Shown: one piece after another, positions 50,367-57,774 of the stretch
Numbering within the stretch: the stretch's first letter is position 1
How the letters are laid out: each line of letters opens with the position of its first letter
NCBI GenBank assembly: GCA_963835855.1
Contig: CAWIHA010000008.1
Coordinates: 45,892-109,891 of the forward strand
Reading direction: 5' to 3'
Length of the DNA: 64,000 nucleotides
Source: CAWIHA01 sp963835855
GTDB taxonomy: Bacteria > Acidobacteriota > Terriglobia > Bryobacterales > Bryobacteraceae
Program-made: the position numbers and the translations under genes
Notes under the pieces: generated by a model
The model's input: only the letters and a program-made list of their open reading frames with translations
Databases searched by the model: none
What the model was told of the DNA's origin: nothing

Positions 50367-50765
50367 GTGGCGCAACGGGAGGCTGGCCGCATTCTGATCG
50401 TCGATGACGAGGTTCCACTGCTCGCCGTCATGGAGAGGTACATCCGCCGCTTGGGTTACGAAGTGACCGCTTGCCGCAACGGCCAGCAAGCTTGGATGGC
50501 TTTCAGCGCCCAGCCATCGGCCTATGCGCTGGTGCTCGCGGATATCACCATGCCAGAGATGTCGGGCCCGGAGTTGCTCTTGCGCATGCTCCAAGTGAAC
50601 CCCCAAATGTGCATGGTGATTTCGAGCGGCTACCCCTTCGATCCCTCGAGCCTTCCCGCTAAACCTGGTCAGGTCGGCTTCCTACAAAAACCGTTCACGC
50701 CCAAGATGTTGGTGGAGGCGATCCAGCAGCTTCTCACGGATCGCCAGGACGCGTCTCCCGCTTAG
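50367..50765 (+). CDS. Stand-alone response-regulator receiver
   Basis: The GTG at 50367 lies three bases after the previous stop. The 132-residue CheY-like protein has ILIVDDEVPLLAVMERYIRR (acidic pair), LVLADITMPEMSGPELLLRM (phospho-acceptor Asp) and GFLQKPFTPKMLVEAI (conserved Lys). There is no output domain. Position behind the barrel-protein gene is unusual; the partner kinase could be the hybrid kinase about 2 kb upstream, but this is inference. Confidence 0.88.
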   Translation: MAQREAGRILIVDDEVPLLAVMERYIRRLGYEVTACRNGQQAWMAFSAQPSAYALVLADITMPEMSGPELLLRMLQVNPQMCMVISSGYPFDPSSLPAKPGQVGFLQKPFTPKMLVEAIQQLLTDRQDASPA

Positions 50766-50796
50766 GCGGGCTTTCTGAGCGGAGAGGCAGCCGCCG

Positions 50797-51360
50797 TTAC
50801 GGCAGCATCTTCTCGTCCAGCCGCTCGGCGAAATTCTCGCCCGATTCCGCCCACAGTTTTCTGCGCTCCACCGGCAGCGATTCCTCGATCTCGTGCGCCA
50901 GCCGGACCAAGCTCTTCAGGTTCGATTGCACCATCCGTGCGCCTTCTGGCGCGTGCGGCGGTGGAAGGAAATCCGCCTCCGAAGCAAACTCGATCCGCAG
51001 GTGGTCGTGCTCGTCGTTTTCAAATAGCGGGCCGAAGCAGGTGAGCGCGACGCGCGCTGGCGCGAGCTGCCAGCCGTTCCGGAATTCGAACAGATCCCAC
51101 CAGCCCTCTGCCCTGTAGGCGCAGTCTGCGTTCTCGAACTCCTTCGCCAGCGCCATCACGCTTTCGAGGTCCGTTTCGCCGGCGAATGCGTGCTCGACGA
51201 GCGGCGGCTCGGAGTATTCGAGCGCGTAGATTCTCAGCACCGAGATGCCCGGACGCAGGCGCGAGAATGGAAACACCCGCAGCAGCCCCTCGAAACGGCG
51301 CAGCACGTCTTCCGCGCGGAAGCCGCGCACCCAGATTGAAAGATAGAGTTCGTCCGGCAC
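50797..51360 (-). CDS. Conserved-type hypothetical protein
   Basis: A 187-residue soluble protein, MPDELYLSIWVRGFRAEDVL onwards, mixed alpha/beta, no signal peptide. The body has FENADCAYRAEGWWDLFEFR and VALTCFGPLFENDEHDHLRI, with a helical end (SLKSLVRLAHEIEESLPVE-type). I do not recognise a named domain. Codon use and length suggest a real gene. It lies 11 bases downstream of the glycine-zipper protein gene on the same strand. Confidence 0.6.
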   Translation of the reverse strand: MPDELYLSIWVRGFRAEDVLRRFEGLLRVFPFSRLRPGISVLRIYALEYSEPPLVEHAFAGETDLESVMALAKEFENADCAYRAEGWWDLFEFRNGWQLAPARVALTCFGPLFENDEHDHLRIEFASEADFLPPPHAPEGARMVQSNLKSLVRLAHEIEESLPVERRKLWAESGENFAERLDEKMLP

Positions 51361-51371
51361 CTACAGCCAGA

Positions 51372-52382
51372 CTACTGGATTCGCTCGGTTAGTGTTACTG
51401 GCGCCTGGAGGCGAAAGCTGATGCGCGTCTCCACGGGCAGATCGGCCGGCTTGCCGCGAGTAGCCACGGCCACCCCGCCACCGGCCGCCCCGCCCGCGCC
51501 TGCGCCGATCGCCGCACCCTTGCCGCCGCCTGCAACCGCGCCGATGATGGCCCCGATCACAGCGCCCCCGCCGATCTTTTCCGCATCTTCGCGGTGCGAG
51601 GTCGGTCCTTGCTTTGTGAACGGCTGGGTCTCAATCGCGATGTCCTGCCCGTCTTCGGTGTAAAACAGTGTCAACTGGATCTCCAGCGCGGCAAGGCCTT
51701 TTACCCGGCCCGCTTTCTGGGCCTCGATCACTTTCCCCTGGGCGTGTGCGCCGAGCTGTGCGATCTCAAAGCCGTCAACTACGAGCGGCTGGGCCAACGT
51801 CGCTGAAAACGTGTCGCCCGGCCGGTTCCGGTCGCTCGACAGCGTTTCGGAAAGCCGCACCGGGATCAGCGTCCCCGCCGGAATCGTCACCACGTGCGCA
51901 ACGCGCGGTGACGCGGCAGCAGTCTGGGCGCCCGCCGGCGGATTCAACTGAGGGCTCCGCTCCGGCTGCTGCTGGACCGCGGCCTCGGTTCCAACCGAGC
52001 CCGATACCACCGGTATTGCCGGTTCAGGCTCGTTCTGCGCAATCCCGGCCGGCTCTCCTGGTTCTACTGACTGCCCCGGCCGGCCAGGGGCAGCGTGCTC
52101 GCCTGCTCCGCGCTCAGCGGGCGTCTCCCCGGCAGCCCTCTTCAAACGCCGGGCCGGCGAAGGTTTCCGTTCCGTATAGGCAGCCGGCTTCGGCTTTTTT
52201 GGAGCCGGCGCAGGCGCCGTCTGGGCGGCCGTGGAAGGCGCAGGCACAACGGCTGTCTGTGTTTGGGCCGGGACCGCTGCCGCCACGGGAACCGGAGCGG
52301 CCTGCTGGCCCCGGTACACTTTATAAAGCAGGCCCACGCAAACTACGAGCGCGGCTAGAATTCCGATCTGAACGGCTTTCAT
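51372..52382 (-). CDS. Membrane-anchored glycine-zipper protein
   Basis: The start at 52382 (MKAVQIGILAALVVCVGLLY) follows GGAGAG and gives 336 residues. After one membrane helix comes a long Pro/Ala-rich linker, then a beta domain (VVTIPAGTLIPVRLSETLSS, GDTFSATLAQPLVVDGFEIA) like those of TrbI/secreted SH3-like proteins, and a glycine zipper (GAVIGAIIGAVAGGGKGAAI, GAGAGGAAGGG). Glycine zippers pack in membranes and can form oligomers. Location is likely periplasmic or outer-membrane. Function unknown. Confidence 0.65.
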   Translation of the reverse strand: MKAVQIGILAALVVCVGLLYKVYRGQQAAPVPVAAAVPAQTQTAVVPAPSTAAQTAPAPAPKKPKPAAYTERKPSPARRLKRAAGETPAERGAGEHAAPGRPGQSVEPGEPAGIAQNEPEPAIPVVSGSVGTEAAVQQQPERSPQLNPPAGAQTAAASPRVAHVVTIPAGTLIPVRLSETLSSDRNRPGDTFSATLAQPLVVDGFEIAQLGAHAQGKVIEAQKAGRVKGLAALEIQLTLFYTEDGQDIAIETQPFTKQGPTSHREDAEKIGGGAVIGAIIGAVAGGGKGAAIGAGAGGAAGGGVAVATRGKPADLPVETRISFRLQAPVTLTERIQ

Positions 52383-52481
52383 ACTGGTCTCTCCATTAAT
52401 AACGTACGCCAACCGCTCCCGGTTTCCAAGCTCGCAAAATCAAGCAGGCCAACCGAGCCGATTTGCGAGTCAACTTTCGGT

Positions 52482-52487
52482 TACAAT
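52482..52487 (+). promoter_or_regulatory. -10 box of a near-leaderless gene
   Basis: TACAAT ends nine bases before the ATG at 52497, and no ribosome site lies between them. Transcription should begin within about three bases of the start codon. The -35 region is not clear. Confidence 0.4.
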
Positions 52488-52496
52488 ACTCCCGAT

Positions 52497-53006
52497 ATGC
52501 CCAGACCCCACAAACTCAGTCAAGAAGTTCTCGAAGCGGCGTTAGATGGACTGCAAGTACGGCGCAAGCAGATTGACGGCCAGATCGCAGAGGTCAAACG
52601 CCTCCTAGGTCCCAGTGTCCGGACCACTGCGCCAGCCCCCGCTCTGGAAGCTCCGAAACATGGCCGTAGAAGTAGGTTCAGCGCCGCCACCCGGCGCAAG
52701 ATGGCCGAAGCCCAGAGGCGGCGTTGGACGGCGTTCAAGGAAGCTCAACAGCCCCCGGCCAATGCTGCGAAGGTGGCGGAAAAAACGGCAGCCGCGAAGA
52801 AGTCCACAACGCCCGAAGCTCTGGCGCCGAAGCGCAGAATGAGCGCCGCTGGCCGCAAAGCCATTGCGGAAGCCGCTCGTAAACGGTGGGTCGAATTCAG
52901 GCGGAAGGCCGCGGCAAAAACCGCTGCGGGGAAGGCGGTGACGAAGGCTCCAGCGGCGCCGGTGAAGAAGCCGACTGTGCCGGCGCGCATCAGCAAGCAA
53001 GCCTGA
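52497..53006 (+). CDS. Histone-H1-like Lys/Ala-rich protein with repeated RRW motif
   Basis: A 169-residue basic protein. The N-terminus is helical (LSQEVLEAALDGLQVRRKQI). Two similar units follow: RRSRFSAATRRKMAEAQRRR with WTAFK, and KRRMSAAGRKAIAEAARKRW with VEFR. Between and after them are Lys/Ala/Pro tails (KTAAAKKSTTPEALAPK, KAPAAPVKKPTVPA) as in histone H1. It probably binds DNA non-specifically. A TACAAT box nine bases before the ATG suggests a near-leaderless transcript. The small AT-hook protein at 10509-10712 has a comparable plan. Confidence 0.65.
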   Translation: MPRPHKLSQEVLEAALDGLQVRRKQIDGQIAEVKRLLGPSVRTTAPAPALEAPKHGRRSRFSAATRRKMAEAQRRRWTAFKEAQQPPANAAKVAEKTAAAKKSTTPEALAPKRRMSAAGRKAIAEAARKRWVEFRRKAAAKTAAGKAVTKAPAAPVKKPTVPARISKQA

Positions 53007-53087
53007 CGAATCACTGGCTAGGTTTCCACCCGGCGGACTCAAGGGCGCCGTCATCGGGCACCGACGCGCTTGCTCCCTTTGCGCGCC

Positions 53088-53118
53088 AGCGCCACAACAC
53101 GTGCGTGTTGGTGGCGCT
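53088..53118. repeat. Long hairpin between convergent genes
   Basis: Arms AGCGCCAC and GTGGCGCT (8 bp) enclose AACACG / tg / CGTGTT (6 bp) with one bulged G: 14 paired bases. It lies between the ends of the genes at 53006 and 53200, where a two-way terminator would be expected, but there is no T-run on either side. Confidence 0.5.
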
Positions 53119-53199
53119 AATCGTGCAGCTTCATTGGGAGTGAGCCCACATGAGGGTCGCTCCGCCCTTCTGTGAGACCGGTTACAGAGGCCCTGCTGA

Positions 53200-54765
53200 C
53201 TAAGGCCGGCCGCTTGGCTGCTGCGCTGGCTCCGCCGGTTGTGTAACCGGCGGCTTCGCCGTGGCGGCCGGCCGCAACGCCGCTGGCGACGGAAGGCTGG
53301 ATGCATTCCAACCACCGCCGAGCGCGAGAATGAGCTGGACCGCGGCGGCCATCCTCCGCTCCAAAATCTGCACCGCCGCGCGCTCGTCTGAGAGCGCGAT
53401 GGTCTGCGTGGTGATTACGTTCAGATAGGAGACCGTTCCGCCTTTGTACATATCGGTCTCGAGCCGTAAGGACTCCTCGGCGCCCTTGACCGCGGCATCC
53501 TGCTCAGCGGCCTCTTGATACAGAATTCGCAGTGCCGCAAGGTTGTCTTCCACCTCCTGAAACGCTGAAAGCACGGTCTGGCGATAGCCCGCTACCGTGG
53601 CGTCGTAAGCCGCCTCGGTCTGCTCGACCTGCGCTCTGCGGCGCCCGAAATCGAACAAGGTCTGTGCCAAGCTCGGCCCCACCGACCAGAAGCGGCTAGG
53701 CCAGGTCAACCAGTTGAGGAAGCTGCTGCTCTCGGTGCCTCCGCTAGCGCTCAAGACCAGGGTAGGGTAGAACGCCGTCTTAGCGAGACCAATCTGCGCA
53801 TTCGCTGCCGCAACCTGCCGCTCGGCCGCGGCAATGTCCGGCCGTCGCTCGAGCAACTCGGAGGGCACGCCGGCGGGAATCGGCGGCGGAGGGCTTTGAA
53901 TCCGGCCCGCCGGGAGCGACAGCGCCGCCGGAGGCCGCCCCGTCAGCACCGCGATCGCGTGCTCGAACTGCGATCGGGCAACACCCACGTCCGTCGCCTG
54001 AGCGCGCGCACCGTCAAGCTGGGTCTGCGCCAGGGCCACGTCGCCCTTCGACGCGACACCGCCGTTGTAACGATCGATCGTCAACTGGAGCGCCTTCCGG
54101 TACGCCACAACCGTGTCATTCAGCAGTTGCGCTTCCATGTCGAGCCCTTCGAGCTGAAAATAATCGGCGGCGAGGTCGGCCTGCATGCTCAGCCGTATGT
54201 TCTCCAGATCCGCGGCGCTTGCCTGCGCGGTCGCGGTGGCGCTCTCGACTGACAGGCGGACGCGTCCCCAGAAGTCCGGCTGCCAGGAAGCGCCGAACGG
54301 CAGATCGTAAAGCGTCGAAGTCCCGGCGGCGCGCCCCGTAATGGCGTGGCCCGCAGTGAGCCCCCGCGGCGTGTAAGAGGTCGTGATCGACGGCTGCGCG
54401 GTGATCGTTGGATAGTAATTCGCCCGGTTGAGCGCGACCACCGCGCGCGCCTCCCGGTACTGCGCCTCGGCAGCCTTGACGTTCTGGTTCGAGATGGCCA
54501 CCATCTGCTCGAGGCTGTTCAGTTGCGGGTCGCCGAACGTCTCCCACCAGTTGCCGCGCAGCACACCCTCGCTCGGATTGGCTGTCTTCCATTGGCCGCT
54601 GCCCGCCGGTGCGGCCTCTTTGTATTCAGGCGGCGTCTGCGCCGTGGGGCGCGTGTATTTTGGTCCGATCGCGCACCCCGCCAGCATAAGACAAGCGTAC
54701 GCGACGGCGCCCGCCTTCGAAATCGGACGCCTGCTCGAACGGAGAAACTGCTTGCGTGCGCTCAT
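53200..54765 (-). CDS. NodT-type outer-membrane efflux lipoprotein
   Basis: The 521-residue protein has a lipoprotein signal (AYACLMLAGCAIGPKYTRP; lipobox LAGC) and the two outer-membrane-efflux repeats (QLNSLEQMVAISNQNVKAAE; LLERRPDIAAAERQVAAANA). LLERRPDI is typical of the NodT/OprM group. It should form a trimeric duct for an RND pump. No pump or adaptor is beside it, unlike the operon at 22015-27906, so it is an orphan duct that may serve pumps encoded elsewhere. Confidence 0.9.
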   Translation of the reverse strand: MSARKQFLRSSRRPISKAGAVAYACLMLAGCAIGPKYTRPTAQTPPEYKEAAPAGSGQWKTANPSEGVLRGNWWETFGDPQLNSLEQMVAISNQNVKAAEAQYREARAVVALNRANYYPTITAQPSITTSYTPRGLTAGHAITGRAAGTSTLYDLPFGASWQPDFWGRVRLSVESATATAQASAADLENIRLSMQADLAADYFQLEGLDMEAQLLNDTVVAYRKALQLTIDRYNGGVASKGDVALAQTQLDGARAQATDVGVARSQFEHAIAVLTGRPPAALSLPAGRIQSPPPPIPAGVPSELLERRPDIAAAERQVAAANAQIGLAKTAFYPTLVLSASGGTESSSFLNWLTWPSRFWSVGPSLAQTLFDFGRRRAQVEQTEAAYDATVAGYRQTVLSAFQEVEDNLAALRILYQEAAEQDAAVKGAEESLRLETDMYKGGTVSYLNVITTQTIALSDERAAVQILERRMAAAVQLILALGGGWNASSLPSPAALRPAATAKPPVTQPAEPAQQPSGRP

Positions 54766-55159
54766 GCGCTGATCTTATCAAAGCGCTGGCGCCGCCGCGA
54801 TCACGGAGAATCCACCGCTATGAGACCGGTTCTGCGCTCCCTGCCCGTGCGATCCCTCGCGGCCTCAGGCAAAAGAACAGCGCCGCCAGCGCCAACCGCA
54901 GTACGGAACGTCCCCAGATCAGATAGCCGGGATAAAACCGGCGGATGTCCAGCGTGTACAGCGACACCACGGGTGTAACGGCCAGTATGCCCATCATGCT
55001 GCTTTTTGTCTCCCGCGACCCAGTCCGCAACGTGGCCATCGTTGACGCCCTGATTATCGGCGCGCTACGCCGTCTGCCTCGAGCCTAGCGGAGAGATTCA
55101 CCTCGGCCGCGCCGCCACCAGATTGCTTATCCTGAGGCCACTAAGCCGTGAACCGGGCC
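54766..55159. other. Intergenic region, no supported gene
   Basis: Nearly 400 bases between two minus-strand genes. A 73-codon minus-strand frame at 54818-55039 has a hydrophobic end but no family likeness. No repeat or RNA gene seen. Confidence 0.35.
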
Positions 55160-57481
55160 TCACGGACCACAGAAACCAAACTGCGCGGCCTCAGATGCCA
55201 AAGTATTCCAAAATCCCATCGCTTCGAGCGTCGCCAACGGGTAGACCTGAATCAAGAGGCTCCCTTGCAGAGAGGCGAGAACGGTGCCTTGGGCATGGCT
55301 TAGCCCGTGCGCCTTGTCGTAGCAGTACATCGTCAACAAATCGTCGTCCGGGTACTTGATGGTCAGCAGCTCATAGGCGCGCCGCCCCACGTTCAAGTAG
55401 TTTTGATTCGGGCCTACAAACCAGTCGTTGAACTCGGTGAGCGTAATCGGATATTCGCTAGCTTTAGCGTACTTGTGCCACTGCTCCCAGCTGCTTGGCT
55501 TATTCGATTGAGCGCCGTCCTTTATCAGTATCGCCGATTCCACGTCGTCGCCGTGGCTGAGAGATTCGCCCACGGTCCACCATATAGGCATTCCGTGGCC
55601 GAACTCTATCCGGTAATCGACCGGGATGTTAACCGTACGCAGCAGACCGCGATATAACGTAACCACTCCATGACAGCCGTCGACCCAGTTGTGCAGCATC
55701 GCCGGCGGGTACGGCGGGACCGGACGGTATGGTCCGAGCGTTCCGCTCAGCACGCGCGATGCCGGTGAAGTGCCCCGATAATCCCACCAGCCCTCGAAAG
55801 CTTTCGCGCTGACATCCGTCCAGTCTGTAATGTGGAGCAGGTTAAAGCGGGACCAATTGATCAATTGCTCGATGGTCGTCTTGTGATTGCCACGGATCAT
55901 GTTCTGGTCGACCAGAAACTTGAAGTAAGTCGTTGGCGGAGCATCCATGGTCATGCCGGCAGGCACATAACCGAAGACAAGCGGTATGCTCGGATCGTCG
56001 ACGTTGCTGCTGGCCAGCTCGATGCTGACCACGTACTCCGAGTCGAACAGCAACCGCAACTCTTCCTTCGAGTAACCGGTGACCGACCACGGTACAAACC
56101 CGCCGATCTCCACCGCCAGGCTTTGCGCGACCGTATTGACGTAAAGGTGCCAGGCCGCGTCCGGGTCGAATTCGGTTATAGCCGGCGCTGCGTCGGGCTG
56201 CGTGAATTGATTGACGGGCGGATCAATCAGGTTAAAGCCATTGAACGACTGCAATCCGCCTTTCATCCACTGAAACGCGTAATAAAATGCCGACGCGAGC
56301 TGCTTCTTGGCAAGAGGTTTCCATTGTATGTAGGGACGTTCGCTTACCGTTTGGGAATTGGTATCGGCCTCCCTCCATACAATGCTTTCAGCGATGTGCG
56401 GGTTCTTCTTGAAAAAGCACTCCAGAAGTCTGCCCGCGTCGTCAATTCTACCTGCGTTGTCACGTCTGCCTGGGCCGTCAAGTCTACCTGCGTCGTCAAT
56501 GCCCACACCGCAGGCATTTTTCCAAACGGTCCCCGGCGGCGTGGCGCTGCTTTCGATGGCCGCAAGATAAGCTTGCCACCAGGTCTGAGCGAGCCCGGTC
56601 TGTATCCCGACGGCCATTCCGGTATCCACGCTGTAGACATCGCCGTAATTTGCGAGTTGCATGTGGCTCATGAACTCGCTGTTCGAATTATGAATGCCTT
56701 CGCGATAGAGACGCGCCGCCTGGGCGAAGTTCAGCGCACGCGCGTAAATCCGCACATCGTCGAGCAATCCGTTGAAGGCATTGGGCTGCTTCGCGTTGGC
56801 GGTCGATCCAATACGAACCGGGGCTTCCGCCGCTGCGATTGAACCGCTCCGGCCGAGCGATCCCGGCTCCGCGGTTCCGTTAATAAAAACTCGCATGATT
56901 CGTCCGTCGTAGCTCGCTAGCACATGCGTCCAAGTGTTCGGGACGATTTTCGTTCCGCCGGTCAAGATCGAAGCGCCAAGCGTAAAACGAACGAGTCCCT
57001 GCTTTTCGATGCTCAGCGAATACTGGCTGAGTCCGCCGGCATCCTTGCTGATGATGGTCTCCGGTTGAGCGCTTCCCGCCGTGTATGAATAGATCCAAGC
57101 GCTGAGCGAAATCTGCTGGCCGGGATTGAGCGCCGGCGCATTGGAAATCACCACCGCATTGCTGCTGGCACCGTCGAAGGCCAGCGCCCGGCCCAGTTGG
57201 CCTTGCAGCCAGCGCGGCGACGTGAAACCGACCAGATGGCCAGTATTCGTTCCCGCGGCGCCGGCAGCAACGAGACCTTGGCTTTCATCGAAGGGCCACC
57301 AACCGGCGATACCGCGTGTAATAACCATTTCGCTAGCGGCACCCCGGCGGGGCTCAAGAAAACGCGCTGTCGCGCCTCTAGCGGCGCCAGCTTGTGTTTG
57401 GGCGCATGCCAAGGCGGCGCCGCCCCAAATTGCAATCAGCAAAACGGCAATCAATTTCAGCGATGTTCTTCTAATAGGCAT
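55160..57481 (-). CDS. Secreted LamG protein with transglutaminase-like C-terminus
   Basis: The start at 57481, three bases after a GGAGAGTCAGG stretch, gives a signal peptide (MPIRRTSLKLIAVLLIAIWG, cleavage near ACAQ) and 773 residues. Residues ~55-250 form a LamG/concanavalin-like fold (GIAGWWPFDESQG, LSAWIYSYTAG, VFINGTAEPGS, GLLDDVRIYARAL). A short six-residue repeat follows (IDDAGR-type, 4 units). The C-terminal ~250 residues resemble transglutaminase-like enzymes: DGCHGVVTLYRGLLRTVNIP (Cys and helix), then EFGHGMPIWWTVGESLSHGD (His, Asp). It may bind glycans and process peptides. The second domain call is tentative. Confidence 0.65.
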   Translation of the reverse strand: MPIRRTSLKLIAVLLIAIWGGAALACAQTQAGAARGATARFLEPRRGAASEMVITRGIAGWWPFDESQGLVAAGAAGTNTGHLVGFTSPRWLQGQLGRALAFDGASSNAVVISNAPALNPGQQISLSAWIYSYTAGSAQPETIISKDAGGLSQYSLSIEKQGLVRFTLGASILTGGTKIVPNTWTHVLASYDGRIMRVFINGTAEPGSLGRSGSIAAAEAPVRIGSTANAKQPNAFNGLLDDVRIYARALNFAQAARLYREGIHNSNSEFMSHMQLANYGDVYSVDTGMAVGIQTGLAQTWWQAYLAAIESSATPPGTVWKNACGVGIDDAGRLDGPGRRDNAGRIDDAGRLLECFFKKNPHIAESIVWREADTNSQTVSERPYIQWKPLAKKQLASAFYYAFQWMKGGLQSFNGFNLIDPPVNQFTQPDAAPAITEFDPDAAWHLYVNTVAQSLAVEIGGFVPWSVTGYSKEELRLLFDSEYVVSIELASSNVDDPSIPLVFGYVPAGMTMDAPPTTYFKFLVDQNMIRGNHKTTIEQLINWSRFNLLHITDWTDVSAKAFEGWWDYRGTSPASRVLSGTLGPYRPVPPYPPAMLHNWVDGCHGVVTLYRGLLRTVNIPVDYRIEFGHGMPIWWTVGESLSHGDDVESAILIKDGAQSNKPSSWEQWHKYAKASEYPITLTEFNDWFVGPNQNYLNVGRRAYELLTIKYPDDDLLTMYCYDKAHGLSHAQGTVLASLQGSLLIQVYPLATLEAMGFWNTLASEAAQFGFCGP
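56429..56500 (-). repeat. Four tandem 18-bp units inside the LamG gene
   Basis: Plus-strand units TCTGCCCGCGTCGTCAAT, TCTACCTGCGTTGTCACG, TCTGCCTGGGCCGTCAAG and TCTACCTGCGTCGTCAAT. In the gene they encode IDDAGR, LDGPGR, RDNAGR, IDDAGR. In-frame and prone to slippage, so unit number may vary between strains. Confidence 0.75.
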
Positions 57482-57774
57482 CCTGACTCTCCATTCAATG
57501 GGAATTCTGTTTCTGTTAAGCTCTGGTAGCACGGAAGTTCCATTTTGCTTTCCGCTCCAAGTATTTTAAGCCTAAAAATGAAACTGTGGGGGCTACGCAA
57601 TGCCTCGTTGATGAGCGTCTTTATGCGACCGAGCTCCTCCGGGGTCCCGCCGGCTCTCGCTTCGGATCGCCGTCTCCAGACGGGCCAGCTTCATGTCGCT
57701 GGAGCAAAACCATCGGCCCGATGTATGATAACCAGAGATGAAAATCCAGCCTGGAAATCGAAAGGGGATATGAA

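Noticed and set aside
54818..55039. 73-codon minus-strand frame with a hydrophobic end
   Set aside because: No ribosome site, no recognisable family and mixed codon use; may be a remnant but cannot be supported.
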